Notes: generated from the letters alone by a model not told the origin. A DNA stretch of 64,000 bases from Thermasporomyces sp036564245 (GCA_036564245.1 DATCKU010000073.1:220660-284659); one strand, 5' to 3'; counted from the stretch's first letter, positions 1 to 8,485 are shown. Translations and numbers: made by a program.

Positions 1-93
1 CCCGAAACCCGGCTGCGCGAGAATCGCCTCGCGTTGCTCGACCGGGGTGGGCGAGTCCGTGAGCTCACGGCGAAACTCCAGGCTTGCGGTCAT
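1..93 (-). CDS. ilvE: Branched-chain amino acid aminotransferase, N-terminal fragment (cut by window edge)
   Basis: Only the first 31 codons are present; the gene runs off the left edge. The peptide starts MTASLEFRRELTDSP and contains REAILAQPGFG, which matches the N-terminal signature of actinobacterial IlvE, the PLP-dependent enzyme that makes Leu, Ile and Val from their 2-keto acids. The ATG at 93-91 is preceded by a TACGGT box at 105-100 with a 6-nt gap, so the mRNA is probably leaderless. It lies just downstream of leuB on the same strand, as expected for this pathway cluster. The identification rests on the short N-terminal motif and the context. Confidence 0.8.
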   Translation of the reverse strand, partial: MTASLEFRRELTDSPTPVEQREAILAQPGFG

Positions 94-99
94 GGCAGC

Positions 100-105
100 A
101 CCGTA
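100..105 (-). promoter_or_regulatory. Putative -10 box of a leaderless ilvE transcript
   Basis: On the minus strand TACGGT lies 6 nt before the ilvE ATG. A TANNNT box 6-8 nt from the start codon is the usual arrangement for leaderless actinobacterial genes. No clear -35 box is seen. Confidence 0.45.
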
Positions 106-204
106 TCTGATCGTGGGATTGTGACAAGATGCGTCGACGAGACGTCGACAAGACGCTGTGACCAGCTGAGCTGGCCGCTTGGGAGGGGAAAGGCGTGAGC
201 GGGC

Positions 205-1269
205 TCAGCCCGCTACTCGAGCCGCGATCGCGTCGCCGATCTCGCTCGTCGTGCGCTCGGCCGCGGCCGGCTCGTGCGCGCGTACCTCGAGATCCGCGCG
301 TACGGCATCCTCGATCCGCTGGGCAGCACCAGACGCACCCAGGTGGTCGAGGAGAAGCCCGGCCGAGAGGATCGTCGCGGTTGGATCGGCCTTGCCGGTG
401 CCTGCGATGTCGGGGGCCGAGCCGTGCACCGGCTCGAACATCGACGGCGCTGTGCGGTCCGGGTTGATGCACCCACTGGGTGCGAGCCCGATGCCACCGG
501 TGACCGCCCCGGCAAGGTCGGTGATGATGTCGCCGAAGAGGTTGTCGGTGACGATGACGTCGAAGCGTTCCGGCTGGGTCACCATGGAGATCGTCGCGGC
601 GTCGACGTGCAGATAGTCAACGGTGACGTCGGGGAACTCGGCGGCGGTTTCGTTCACGATCCGCGACCACAGACCGCCGGCGTGAACCAGCACGTTGGTC
701 TTGTGCACCAACGTGAGGTGCTTGCGGCGCCGTTGCGCCCGACGGAACGCGTCACGCACCACACGCTCCACGCCGAACGCGGTGTTGACGCTCACCTCGG
801 TGGCGAGCTCGTGGCTCGTTCCCTTCCGGACGACTCCGCCGTTGCCGACGTAGGGGCCTTCGGTGCCTTCGCGTACGACCACGAAGTCGATGGGAGCGGT
901 GGAGGCCAAAGGAGTGGGGACACCGGGATAGCTACGGGCCGGGCGCAGATTGACGTAGTGGTCGAACTCGAACCGCAACCGGAGCAGGAGACCACGCTCG
1001 AGCACACCGGACGGGAGCTTGGGATCACCTGGCTTACCGCCCACGGCTCCGAGCAGGATCGCGTCATGTGCGCGCAGCTCGGCGAGCACAGAGTCCGGCA
1101 GCACCTCACCTGTCGCGAGATAGCGCCCCGCGCCGAGGTCGTAGTGGGTGCTCTCCACCTTGATGTCGTAGGCCGGCGCGCATGCCTCGAGGACCTTCAG
1201 TGCCTCCGCCGTCACCTCGGGCCCGATGTAGTCACCAGGGATCACCGCGAGCCGGATACTCTGCGCCAT
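205..1269 (-). CDS. leuB: 3-isopropylmalate dehydrogenase
   Basis: This is the NAD-dependent beta-decarboxylating dehydrogenase of leucine synthesis, converting 3-isopropylmalate to 2-ketoisocaproate in the cytoplasm. The 354-residue protein begins MAQSIRLAVIPGDYIGPEV and carries the family blocks: VVREGTEGPYVG, HKTNVL, the metal- and substrate-binding stretch VIVTDNLFGDIITDL, and the nucleotide-binding EPVHGSAPDIAGTGKADP. The ATG at 1269 is preferred over an in-frame GTG four codons upstream because a TATGGT box lies 7 nt before it, and family members start with this MA-S-LAVIPGD pattern. It precedes ilvE on the same strand. leuA and leuCD are not in the window. Confidence 0.96.
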   Translation of the reverse strand: MAQSIRLAVIPGDYIGPEVTAEALKVLEACAPAYDIKVESTHYDLGAGRYLATGEVLPDSVLAELRAHDAILLGAVGGKPGDPKLPSGVLERGLLLRLRFEFDHYVNLRPARSYPGVPTPLASTAPIDFVVVREGTEGPYVGNGGVVRKGTSHELATEVSVNTAFGVERVVRDAFRRAQRRRKHLTLVHKTNVLVHAGGLWSRIVNETAAEFPDVTVDYLHVDAATISMVTQPERFDVIVTDNLFGDIITDLAGAVTGGIGLAPSGCINPDRTAPSMFEPVHGSAPDIAGTGKADPTATILSAGLLLDHLGASGAAQRIEDAVRADLEVRAHEPAAAERTTSEIGDAIAARVAG

Positions 1270-1276
1270 GCCGATC

Positions 1277-1282
1277 ACCATA
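1277..1282 (-). promoter_or_regulatory. Putative -10 box of a leaderless leuB transcript
   Basis: On the minus strand TATGGT is separated by 7 nt from the leuB ATG. The same TATGGT box sits 6 nt before glgC elsewhere in this window. Confidence 0.45.
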
Positions 1283-1313
1283 GCCTGGGTTGTCCGTATG
1301 TCGATACGATTAT

Positions 1314-1326
1314 CTCGATATTCGAG
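1314..1326. promoter_or_regulatory. Small palindrome upstream of leuB, possible operator
   Basis: CTCGA-TAT-TCGAG is a palindrome with perfect 5-bp arms, about 45 bp upstream of the leuB start and in an AT-richer patch that repeats CGATA twice. Its position just upstream of the likely promoter would suit a regulator site. No regulator is identified. Confidence 0.25.
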
Positions 1327-2058
1327 CTAGTTTATGCGCACACGCCTGCAGATCTTGTCGGCCTGCGGTGCTTTCCCACAAGCTCGTGGACCGTGCAGGA
1401 CGACGATCACCCGTCGTGCCGATCGCGGTCGGCGAAGCCCTCCGCCGAGCGGTCCGCACCGGCAGGTTCGTACGCAGTGGTACGACCGCCGTTGTCCCGC
1501 CGGTCCAGGGCTTCCTGCAACGCCTGGTAGGCAAGTAGCCGAGCCGTTCCGGACCCGGTCCTCTTCTCGAACACGTCAGCTCCGTTGCTCTCGTCGATGC
1601 TCATGCGTACGTCGTTGGGGTCCACGTCGCCTGACGGACGGGCACGACGCACCGGCGCGTGCCACACGTCCGACCGACGTCGTGCCACGGGGTCTTGGGG
1701 GCAGGCTGCGCTCTGCTGCGGGTTGATCGGCTAGATCGCTCGAGTCACCGATGGTCACCGCACCCGAGCCTGTCCGCGGATCGGAGGCCAGCAATGAACC
1801 GAACTCCGCAGCGAGGCGCCGGCCTGGTCAGCGGACCTCGCCGCGGCGACGAATGATGACCGAGAGCGCCGTGATCGCTCCTCGGAGACCACTCCCAGGG
1901 GATGCGGTGGTCGCTCCCCTGCTCGCGACGGCTGGAAACCTCATGACCCCGCCGAGAATAGTTGGACGTCCTAGCAGTTGTCTCGCCAGGCGAGGACTGG
2001 TCTCACATGTCGAGACGGCCCAGCGTGAGGTGTACGACCTGACGCAGGCTAGGTCGCC
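1327..2058. other. Gene-poor spacer between leuB and the methyltransferase gene
   Basis: About 730 bases without a gene I can defend. Short open frames exist on both strands, but most translate into Arg/Pro/Ala-rich sequence typical of shadow frames in GC-rich DNA. The only one with a natural-looking composition is the minus-strand frame at 1407-1604, listed separately. No tRNA, terminator with a T-run, or repeat stands out. Confidence 0.5.
1407..1604 (-). CDS. Possible small hypothetical protein
   Basis: A 65-residue frame starts MSIDESNGADVFEKRTGSG and is followed by an Ala/Leu/Gln-rich stretch that could form a helix (LLAYQALQEALDRRD). The amino-acid mix is more natural than in the neighbouring frames, which is the only reason to list it. 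There is no clear ribosome-binding site and no TANNNT box at the ATG. I do not recognise a family. It may not be a gene. Confidence 0.25.
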   Translation of the reverse strand: MSIDESNGADVFEKRTGSGTARLLAYQALQEALDRRDNGGRTTAYEPAGADRSAEGFADRDRHDG

Positions 2059-2625
2059 ATGAGCGCACCACCCGACCTACCCGACATCGTCGCGCGGGCT
2101 CACGACCTGTCTCGCCGACGTGGATTCGTGTCCTCCTGCCGAAACGAGACCGGGCGCCTGCTGGCGAGCCTCGCGGCCTCGCGCTCGGGAACCCTGGCTG
2201 AGTCTGGCACCGGTTGCGGGGTTGGTTCGGCCTGGCTGCGCAGCGGCATGCGCGAGGGAAGTCAGCTGATCACCGCCGAGCACGACTCGTCACTCGTCGA
2301 GGCGGTACGGGAGATCTTCGCGCAGGACAAGGCCGTGCAGGTGCTCGAGGCCGACTGGAAGGAGCTCGCGAACGAAGGACCGTTCTCACTGCTCTTCCTC
2401 GACGTGCGCGAGGCCAAGCGGGCTGGCCCTGACACGGCCGCGGACCTTGTCGAACCGGGCGGCGTCGTCGTGCTGGACGACTTCACGCCGAGCTCCACCT
2501 GGCCGCCCACATTCCAAGGGCGGGTCGACACGACGCGTCTGCAGTGGCTCACCGACCCGCGCTTCGTCACGACCGAGGTGATGGTCGCCACCGACGCGAG
2601 CGTCCTGATCGCGACCCGCAGGTGA
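2059..2625 (+). CDS. O-methyltransferase-like SAM-dependent methyltransferase
   Basis: A 188-residue protein of the class I methyltransferase fold. The SAM-binding motif I is ESGTGCGVGSAWL, followed by an acidic strand end (ITAEHDSSLVEAVREI), and motif IV-like FSLLFLDVREAKRAG with GGVVVLDDF. It resembles the YrrM/catechol O-methyltransferase-like group but is shorter and less typical than the second O-methyltransferase at 60981. The substrate cannot be deduced. It is transcribed opposite to leuB and serA, and its 3' end is separated by only about 70 bp from the serA 3' end (convergent). Confidence 0.75.
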   Translation: MSAPPDLPDIVARAHDLSRRRGFVSSCRNETGRLLASLAASRSGTLAESGTGCGVGSAWLRSGMREGSQLITAEHDSSLVEAVREIFAQDKAVQVLEADWKELANEGPFSLLFLDVREAKRAGPDTAADLVEPGGVVVLDDFTPSSTWPPTFQGRVDTTRLQWLTDPRFVTTEVMVATDASVLIATRR

Positions 2626-2693
2626 CGGTGTAGGCGGGAACGACGTCGACCGCCGGGATGTCGCAAACGGCAGACGACCGGATCGACTCGCCG

Positions 2694-4400
2694 TCAGTCC
2701 ACGAGATCGATGGCCCGCACGTCCTGGGCGTCGATCTCGCGTGCGATCTCGTCCAACGCCGTCTGCGGGATCGCCGAGTCGACGGTCATCGCCACCAGCG
2801 CCTTGCCGCCCTTGCGGTCCCGGCTCACCTGCATGCCGGCGATGTTGACCCCGGCTTCACCCAGGATCCGGCCCATGATGCCGATGACGCCCGGGCGGTC
2901 GACGTACTTCAACACCGCCATGTGCTCGGTGAGCTCGATCTCGATGTCGAAGCCCTCGACCTCCACCAGTCGCTCGGCATGCCGCGGACCGACCAGCGTG
3001 CCGCCGACCGATACCTGACGACCGCCGGCGAGCGTTCCACGCAGCGTGATGAGGTTCCGGAAGTCCGGGCTCTCCGGGTTGGTGAGCAGCCGAACCTCCA
3101 CACCGCGCTCGGCGGCGAGCAACGGGACGTTGACGTACGACACCTGCTCCTCGACGACCGGTGCGAACGCACCCTTCAACGCAGCGAGCTCGAGCACCTT
3201 GACGTCGTAGTCGGTGATCTCCCCGCGCACCTCGACGTCCAGCTGCAACGGCACCTCGCCAGCGAGCGCAGTGAAGATGCGGCCCAGTTTCTCCGCCAGC
3301 GGGATGCCGGGGCGCACGTCTTCGGCGATGACGCCGCCCTGCACGTTCACCGCATCGGGAACGAGCTCGCCGGCGAGCGCGAGACGGACCGACCGGGCAA
3401 CGGCAAGACCCGCCTTCTCCTGTGCCTCTTTCGTGCTCGCCCCTAGATGGGGTGTCGCCACGACGTTGTCGAGCTGCAGAAGTGGTGAGTCCGTGCACGG
3501 CTCGGTCGCGAAGACGTCGATGCCCGCTCCCGCTACCCGACCTTCCTTCAACGAGACATAGAACGCGTGCTCGTCGACGATCCCACCACGGGCCGCATTG
3601 ATGATGATGACTCCGGGCTTCACCTTCGCAAGCTCGGCTTCGCCCACGATGCCCACGGTCTCAGGTGTCTTGGGCAGGTGGACGCTGATGACGTCGCTCG
3701 AGGCAAGCAACTCGTCGAGCGGCACCAGGCGAACCCCCATCTGCGCTGCGCGGCCGGGCTGGACGTACGGATCGCAGGCGAGAACCTGCATGCCGAACGC
3801 TGCAAGGCGTTGTGCGACGAGGACACCGACCCGGCCGAGGCCAAGCACCCCCAGCGTCTTGCCGTGCAGCTCGACACCGGTGAACTTGCTGCGCTTCCAC
3901 TCCCCCGACCGCAGGGACGCATGAGCTGCAGGGATTCGCCGAGCGACGGCAAGGAGCAGGCCGATGGTGTGCTCTGCCGCCGAGACGATGTTGGACTGTG
4001 GCGCGTTGACCACCATCACGCCGGCCTGGGTCGCGGCCTTGACGTCGACGTTGTCCAGTCCCACACCCGCTCGGGCAACCACCTTGAGCCGTGGTGCGGC
4101 GGCCAGGACGTCGGCGTCCACCTTGGTCGCACTGCGGATGAGCAGCGCGTCGACGTCGCCGACCGCTTGGAGCAGAGCGGTGCGGTCGGCTCCGTTGCAG
4201 TACCGGATCTCGAAGTCCGGTCCCAACGCCTCGACCGTCGCCGACGAAAGCTCCTCGGCGATCAGGACGACCGGCTTGGGCGACGTTGGATGAGCCGCTG
4301 CGACATCGCCGGGATCGACGCCGGGTGAGGCGCCTACCGAGTCCGTAGCGCCCACCGTGTCCGTAGCACTGTCCGATGCGGCAGAAACCGTGGCGTCCAC
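2694..4400 (-). CDS. serA: D-3-phosphoglycerate dehydrogenase, long form with ACT domain
   Basis: This is the first enzyme of serine synthesis, oxidising 3-phosphoglycerate with NAD. The catalytic core starts at PKPVVLIAEELSSATVEALG and includes the Rossmann motif LGLGRVGVLVAQRL, catalytic Arg in NAARGGIVDE, Glu in DVFATEP and His in TPHLGASTKEAQ. After the core come the allosteric substrate-binding domain and a C-terminal ACT domain (AVLKYVDRPGVIGIMGRIL), typical of the actinobacterial long form. The start is uncertain. I chose a GTG at 4400 with GGAAGG upstream, giving 568 residues and an extra Ser/Asp/Val-rich N-terminus of about 43 residues; a GTG at 4355 is the alternative. No start codon lies nearer to the conserved core. 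Confidence 0.93.
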   Translation of the reverse strand: MDATVSAASDSATDTVGATDSVGASPGVDPGDVAAAHPTSPKPVVLIAEELSSATVEALGPDFEIRYCNGADRTALLQAVGDVDALLIRSATKVDADVLAAAPRLKVVARAGVGLDNVDVKAATQAGVMVVNAPQSNIVSAAEHTIGLLLAVARRIPAAHASLRSGEWKRSKFTGVELHGKTLGVLGLGRVGVLVAQRLAAFGMQVLACDPYVQPGRAAQMGVRLVPLDELLASSDVISVHLPKTPETVGIVGEAELAKVKPGVIIINAARGGIVDEHAFYVSLKEGRVAGAGIDVFATEPCTDSPLLQLDNVVATPHLGASTKEAQEKAGLAVARSVRLALAGELVPDAVNVQGGVIAEDVRPGIPLAEKLGRIFTALAGEVPLQLDVEVRGEITDYDVKVLELAALKGAFAPVVEEQVSYVNVPLLAAERGVEVRLLTNPESPDFRNLITLRGTLAGGRQVSVGGTLVGPRHAERLVEVEGFDIEIELTEHMAVLKYVDRPGVIGIMGRILGEAGVNIAGMQVSRDRKGGKALVAMTVDSAIPQTALDEIAREIDAQDVRAIDLVD

Positions 4401-4554
4401 GCGCTGCGTACCTTCCGTGCGTTCGAAAAGGAGGTAGCGGATCTCTCCTCCGAGCACGGCTCTGGGCCCGGCGTCCGTGCTCAGGATAACCACGCCGAGC
4501 CGAGCTCCGCAGGCGAACCATCGTGGCCAGGCCGAGCTGTTACCTGACCGACGT

Positions 4555-4635
4555 GACCACGGTCGGTGGGGGTTCGATACCCGGCCGGGCAAGCCGTGCC
4601 GCCCGCAAGGCGGTCATCACCCACCGACCGTGGTC
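4555..4635. repeat. Large inverted repeat between ilvC and serA
   Basis: Arms GACCACGGTCGGTGGG (4555-4570) and CCCACCGACCGTGGTC (4620-4635) are perfect 16-bp reverse complements around a 49-nt loop. The loop holds a second hairpin, CCGCC-CGCAA-GGCGG. There is no T-run, so a simple intrinsic terminator is not obvious. The element lies in the gap of about 260 bp between the ilvC stop and the serA start, all in one transcription direction. It could cap the ilvC message, attenuate readthrough into serA, or be a mobile palindromic repeat. Confidence 0.7.
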
Positions 4636-4660
4636 GTTCGAAGGGACACGGAGCGAACGG

Positions 4661-5692
4661 TCAGTGCCGCGCCGCGGTCCCCTCCACGTAGTCGTCGTCG
4701 TGGCTTTTCACCCACGCCATGAGCTTGCGCAGGTCGCGACCGACCGCCTCGATGGGGTGCTGTTCTGCCTGCTGGCGGAACTTCGCGAACTCCGGACCTC
4801 CGGCATCCTGGTCGTCGATGAACCGCTTCGCGAACGAACCGTCCCGGATCTCGGCCAGCACCTCACGCATCCGCTGCTTCACGGACGCGTCGATGACTCG
4901 CGGACCCGAGACGTAGTCGCCGTACTCCGCCGTGTCCGAGACCGACCAGCGCATCTTGGCGATGCCGCCTTCGTACATCAGGTCCACGATGAGCTTCAGC
5001 TCGTGCAGGCACTCGAAGTAGGCGACCTCGGGCTGGTAACCCGCCTCGGTGAGCGTCTCGAATGCGCTCTGGATCAGCGCGGTCACGCCACCGCAGAGGA
5101 CGGTCTGCTCGCCGAAAAGGTCCGTCTCGGTCTCTTCGGTGAACGTCGTCTTGATTGCACCGGCCCGGGTGCCGCCGATGGCTTTGGCGTACGAAAGCGT
5201 CAACGGCCAGGCGCCTCCCGACGCGTCCTGCTCGACCGCCACGAGGACGGGCACACCGCGACCCTCGTTGTACTCGCGCCGCACGAGGTGACCCGGGCCC
5301 TTCGGGGCGACCATGCAGACGTCGACGCCGGCGGGTGGCTTGATGTAGCCGAACCGGATGTTGAATCCGTGTCCGAAGAACAGCGCGTCACCGTCCACGA
5401 GGTTCGGTGCAATCGCCTCGCTGTACAGCTTGCGCTGCGCCGGGTCGGGTGCCAGGACGACGATGAGATCCGCCTCCTCGCAGGCCTCGGCTGGCGTCAC
5501 GACGCGCAACCCCTCGGCCTCTGCCTTCGGTCGACTCTTGGAGCCTTCCGGAAGCCCTACCCGGACGTCGACACCGGAGTCACGCAGCGAAAGGGCATGG
5601 GCATGACCCTGGCTGCCGTACCCGAGGACGGCGACGCTTCGGCGTTGGACGATCGACAGGTCGGCGTCGTCGTCGTAGAACAGCTCTGCCAC
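4661..5692 (-). CDS. ilvC: Ketol-acid reductoisomerase (NADP)
   Basis: This enzyme isomerises and reduces acetolactate/acetohydroxybutyrate to the dihydroxy acids of valine and isoleucine synthesis. The 343-residue class I protein has the nucleotide-binding motif VLGYGSQGHAHAL, the phosphate-binding loop region GLPEGSKSRPKAEAEG, and the metal-binding helical domain with ETETDLFGEQTVLCGG and YFECLHELKLIVDLMYEGG. The GTG at 5692 (protein begin VAELFYDDDADL) is preferred because GAAGGAG lies 5 nt upstream and the family normally starts here; the frame is open 14 codons further upstream. It follows ilvN with a gap of about 130 bp in the ilvB-ilvN-ilvC order. Confidence 0.97.
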   Translation of the reverse strand: MAELFYDDDADLSIVQRRSVAVLGYGSQGHAHALSLRDSGVDVRVGLPEGSKSRPKAEAEGLRVVTPAEACEEADLIVVLAPDPAQRKLYSEAIAPNLVDGDALFFGHGFNIRFGYIKPPAGVDVCMVAPKGPGHLVRREYNEGRGVPVLVAVEQDASGGAWPLTLSYAKAIGGTRAGAIKTTFTEETETDLFGEQTVLCGGVTALIQSAFETLTEAGYQPEVAYFECLHELKLIVDLMYEGGIAKMRWSVSDTAEYGDYVSGPRVIDASVKQRMREVLAEIRDGSFAKRFIDDQDAGGPEFAKFRQQAEQHPIEAVGRDLRKLMAWVKSHDDDYVEGTAARH

Positions 5693-5821
5693 GGATTTCT
5701 CCTTCGTACGTTGTCTGTGCTTGTCACTGACCACGCGTGGCGACCGGGCGCCTCCTGCAACACGTGTTCGTGCCTATGTCGGCGACCGCGCATCCGCCAC
5801 GCGCAGTCGATCTCGGTCCAC

Positions 5822-6361
5822 TCATGCGGTGCTGCGTTCGGTCAGCCGATCGAGCGCACGCAGAGTACGGTCGGTGATCGAGCGGCCGCCGCGTCCGATC
5901 GCCACCATGCCCGACTGCACGAGCTCCTTGATGCCGAAGGGCTCGAGCACCCGCAGCATCGCCTCCAGCTTCTCGGCGTTGCCTGTCGCCTCGATCGTCA
6001 CCGCGTCGGGTGCGACGTCGACGACCTTGGCGCGGAAGAGCTGCACCGTCTCCAGCACGCTTCCTCGGGTCTGCGCGTCGGCCTTCACCTTGACGAGCAT
6101 CAGTTCGCGCTGGACGGACGTGCTGGGGTCGAGCTCCACGATCTTGATGACGTTGATCAGCTTGTTGAGCTGCTTGGTGACCTGCTCCAACGGGAGGTCT
6201 TCCACGTTGACCACGATCGTCATCCGCGAGATCTCAGGATGCTCGGTCGGTCCGACCGCCAGCGAGTCGATGTTGAAGCCGCGCCGGGAGAACAGGCCGG
6301 CGATCCGCGCGAGGACGCCCGGCTTGTTCTCCACCAACACGGACAGGGTGTGACGGGACAC
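5822..6361 (-). CDS. ilvN: Acetolactate synthase small (regulatory) subunit
   Basis: A 179-residue protein with an N-terminal ACT domain (SRHTLSVLVENKPGVLARIAGLFSRRGFNIDSL is the family signature region, residues 2-34) followed by the C-terminal ACT-like domain. It binds valine and gives feedback control to the IlvB catalytic subunit, and also stimulates its activity. The GTG at 6361 is chosen because AAAGGA lies about 9 nt upstream and because all family members start at this serine. It lies about 100 bp downstream of ilvB, with a small palindrome between them. Confidence 0.96.
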   Translation of the reverse strand: MSRHTLSVLVENKPGVLARIAGLFSRRGFNIDSLAVGPTEHPEISRMTIVVNVEDLPLEQVTKQLNKLINVIKIVELDPSTSVQRELMLVKVKADAQTRGSVLETVQLFRAKVVDVAPDAVTIEATGNAEKLEAMLRVLEPFGIKELVQSGMVAIGRGGRSITDRTLRALDRLTERSTA

Positions 6362-6403
6362 GTTGTCGTTCCTTTCGCACGATGTACGCAAGCCTCTCAG
6401 GTC

Positions 6404-6449
6404 CCGCGATGACCACTGTGTGGAGCCCACCCACGCCTGGTCATTGCGG
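6404..6449. repeat. Palindromic element between ilvB and ilvN (TGGTCATT type)
   Basis: CCGCGATGACCA at 6404-6415 and TGGTCATTGCGG at 6438-6449 pair at 11 of 12 positions. Read on the minus strand, the right arm continues as AATGACCAGGCGTGGGTGGG, which closely matches the tandem units at 44688-44778. It therefore looks like one copy of a dispersed intergenic repeat rather than a simple terminator. Confidence 0.55.
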
Positions 6450-6458
6450 TCGGGGCAC

Positions 6459-8336
6459 TCACAGGTCGTCCTGATCCCAGTCGGGTGCGAGATCGCGAGC
6501 GATCTTGATGTCGTCGTTGCTCGTGCCCGCCGGCACCATCGGCCACACCATGGCGTCCCGATGCACGATGAAGTCGACGATCACCGGCACGTCGTTCACG
6601 CTCATCGCCTTGTGCAGCACGTCGTCGACGTCCTCGGGCCGCTCACACCGCAGGCCCACGCACCCGTACGCCTCGGCAAGACGAACGAAGTCGGGGATCC
6701 GCGCGGTCTGGGTCTCCCGCACGTGCGTCGCGCCGGATCCGGCACGGTGCAGGTCGGTGTTGGAGTAGCGCTCGTTGTAGAAGAGCGTCTGCCACTGCCG
6801 CACCATGCCGAGACTCGAGTTGTTGATCACGGCGACCTTGATCGGGATGCCCTCCAACGCACACGTGGCGAGCTCCTGGTTGGTCATCTGGAAGCAACCG
6901 TCACCGTCGATCGCCCAGACCAGAGCATCCGGCCGGCCGACCTTGGCACCCATCGCGGCGGGAACGGCGAAGCCCATCGTCCCAGCGCCTCCGGAGTTGA
7001 GGAAGGTGCCGGGGTTCTCGTACGAGATGAACTGCGCGGCCCACATCTGGTGCTGACCCACGCCAGCCACGTAGAGCGCATCCGGCCCGGCGATCCTGCC
7101 CAGCTTCTCGATCACCATCTGGGGTGCGAGCGAGCCGTCGTCGGGCTGGTCGTAGCCCAGCGGGTAGCGCGTCCGCCAGTCGTCCAGGATCTTCCACCAG
7201 GCGCTGTAGTCTCCGCGCCGTCCGGCCTCGTGCTCGGCCTTGACCGCCACCACGAGATCGGCGATCACCTCACGGCAGTCGCCCACGATCGGCACGTCTG
7301 CTGTCCGGTTCTTCGAGATCTCTGCGGGGTCGATGTCGGCGTGGATCACCTTGGCGTGCGGGGCGAATGTCGAGAGCTTTCCGGTCACCCGGTCGTCGAA
7401 GCGCGCGCCCAGGCTGATCAGGAGGTCGGCTTTCTGCAGTGCACAGACCGCCGCCACCGTGCCGTGCATCCCGGGCATTCCGAGGTGGAGCCTGTGGCTG
7501 TCCGGGAAGGCACCTCGCGCCATCAAGGTGGTGACCACCGGGATCCCGGTCATCTCGGCGAGGATCCGCAGCTCCTTCGCCGCCCGCGCCTTGATCACGC
7601 CACCGCCGACGTAGAGCACGGGCCGACGAGCCTGCGTGATCAGTCGGGCGGCCTCACGCACCTGCTTGGCGTGCGGGCGGGTGACCGGCCGGTAGCCGGG
7701 AAGGTCGAGCGTTGTGGGCCAGTTGTAGGTCGTCGTGGCCTGCAACGCGTCCTTCGCGATGTCCACCAGCACCGGTCCGGGCCGACCGGTCGAGGCGATG
7801 TGGAACGCCTCGGCGATGGTGCGCGGGATCTCGGCCGGATCGGTGACGAGGAAGTTGTGCTTCGTGATCGGCAACGTGATGCCGCGGATGTCGGCTTCCT
7901 GGAACGCATCGGTCCCGATCGACGTGCTCGGCACCTGACCTGTGATCGCGACGATCGGCACCGAGTCCATGTAGGCGTCGGAGATGGGTGTGACCAGATT
8001 CGTTGCGCCGGGACCGGAGGTCGCCATGCAGACGCCCACCTTGCCGGTAGCGAGCGCGTAGCCCTCGGCCGCGTGCCCTGCCCCCTGCTCGTGACGCACG
8101 AGGATGTGCCGGATCTGAGTGGAGTCGAGGAGGGGGTCGTACGCCGGGAGCACGGCACCGCCTGGAATCCCGAATACGGTGTCGACGCCGATGGTCTCGA
8201 GTGCCTTGATCAGACACTGCGCTCCAGTGAGCTGTTCGCCTGTCCGCGGCGCGGCCGGCGCTTGTGACGCACTCGTGAGCCGGGAACCCGAGGGTGCTGA
8301 GCCGGTGCTTCGCGCCCCGGTCGTCTGCTCGGTCAT
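6459..8336 (-). CDS. ilvB: Acetolactate synthase large (catalytic) subunit
   Basis: This ThDP- and FAD-dependent enzyme joins two pyruvates, or pyruvate and 2-ketobutyrate, in the first common step of branched-chain amino acid synthesis. The 625-residue protein has a Ser/Ala-rich N-terminal tail, then the ThDP-binding N domain (TVFGIPGGAVLPAYDPLL, catalytic Glu in VRHEQGAGHAAEGYA), the central FAD domain (GARFDDRVTGKL), and the C-terminal ThDP motif (GDGCFQMTNQEL ... INNSSLGMVRQWQ). The ATG at 8336 has AGAAGGG upstream; the frame is open much further upstream through the leader region but those codons are regulatory. It heads ilvB-ilvN-ilvC and is preceded by an attenuator. Confidence 0.97.
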   Translation of the reverse strand: MTEQTTGARSTGSAPSGSRLTSASQAPAAPRTGEQLTGAQCLIKALETIGVDTVFGIPGGAVLPAYDPLLDSTQIRHILVRHEQGAGHAAEGYALATGKVGVCMATSGPGATNLVTPISDAYMDSVPIVAITGQVPSTSIGTDAFQEADIRGITLPITKHNFLVTDPAEIPRTIAEAFHIASTGRPGPVLVDIAKDALQATTTYNWPTTLDLPGYRPVTRPHAKQVREAARLITQARRPVLYVGGGVIKARAAKELRILAEMTGIPVVTTLMARGAFPDSHRLHLGMPGMHGTVAAVCALQKADLLISLGARFDDRVTGKLSTFAPHAKVIHADIDPAEISKNRTADVPIVGDCREVIADLVVAVKAEHEAGRRGDYSAWWKILDDWRTRYPLGYDQPDDGSLAPQMVIEKLGRIAGPDALYVAGVGQHQMWAAQFISYENPGTFLNSGGAGTMGFAVPAAMGAKVGRPDALVWAIDGDGCFQMTNQELATCALEGIPIKVAVINNSSLGMVRQWQTLFYNERYSNTDLHRAGSGATHVRETQTARIPDFVRLAEAYGCVGLRCERPEDVDDVLHKAMSVNDVPVIVDFIVHRDAMVWPMVPAGTSNDDIKIARDLAPDWDQDDL

Positions 8337-8410
8337 CTGCTCGCCCTTCTCTTCTGCGCTGACGTGGTGCTGGTCGATCTTCTCTTCTCGAATGTTGGCT
8401 TGCGGCCGGT

Positions 8411-8447
8411 AAACAAAAACCCCTCGGCCCGGCCGGGCAACGAGGGG
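8411..8447 (-). terminator. Rho-independent terminator of the ilvB attenuator
   Basis: On the minus strand CCCCTCG-TTGCCCGGCCGGGC-CGAGGGG forms a strong GC stem followed by TTTTTGTTT. It lies between the leader peptide and ilvB. The 5' arm CCTCG can instead pair with CGAGG at about 8466-8470, giving an antiterminator, so this terminator is conditional. Confidence 0.85.
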
Positions 8448-8456
8448 ATGCGCGCT

Positions 8457-8485
8457 GGCTGAATTCCTCGCGTGGCGATTCAGCC
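8457..8485 (-). promoter_or_regulatory. Leader hairpin of the ilvB attenuator
   Basis: GGCTGAAT (8485-8478) and ATTCAGCC (8464-8457) pair perfectly over 8 bp on the minus strand. The left arm overlaps the leader-peptide stop codon, so a ribosome at the stop would block it, while a stalled ribosome would release it. This is the usual pause/protector hairpin position. Confidence 0.7.

Noticed and set aside
4561..4600. TTCGATA with GGG/CCC flanks looked like a tRNA T-arm
   Set aside because: The stem is only 3 bp, the loop ends with A instead of a pyrimidine, and no acceptor or anticodon arms fit. It is the loop of the inverted repeat.
6363..8267. Long plus-strand frame of over 600 codons opposite ilvB
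   Set aside because: It is an antisense shadow: third-position GC bias leaves the complementary frame open. Composition is His/Arg-rich without domain motifs.
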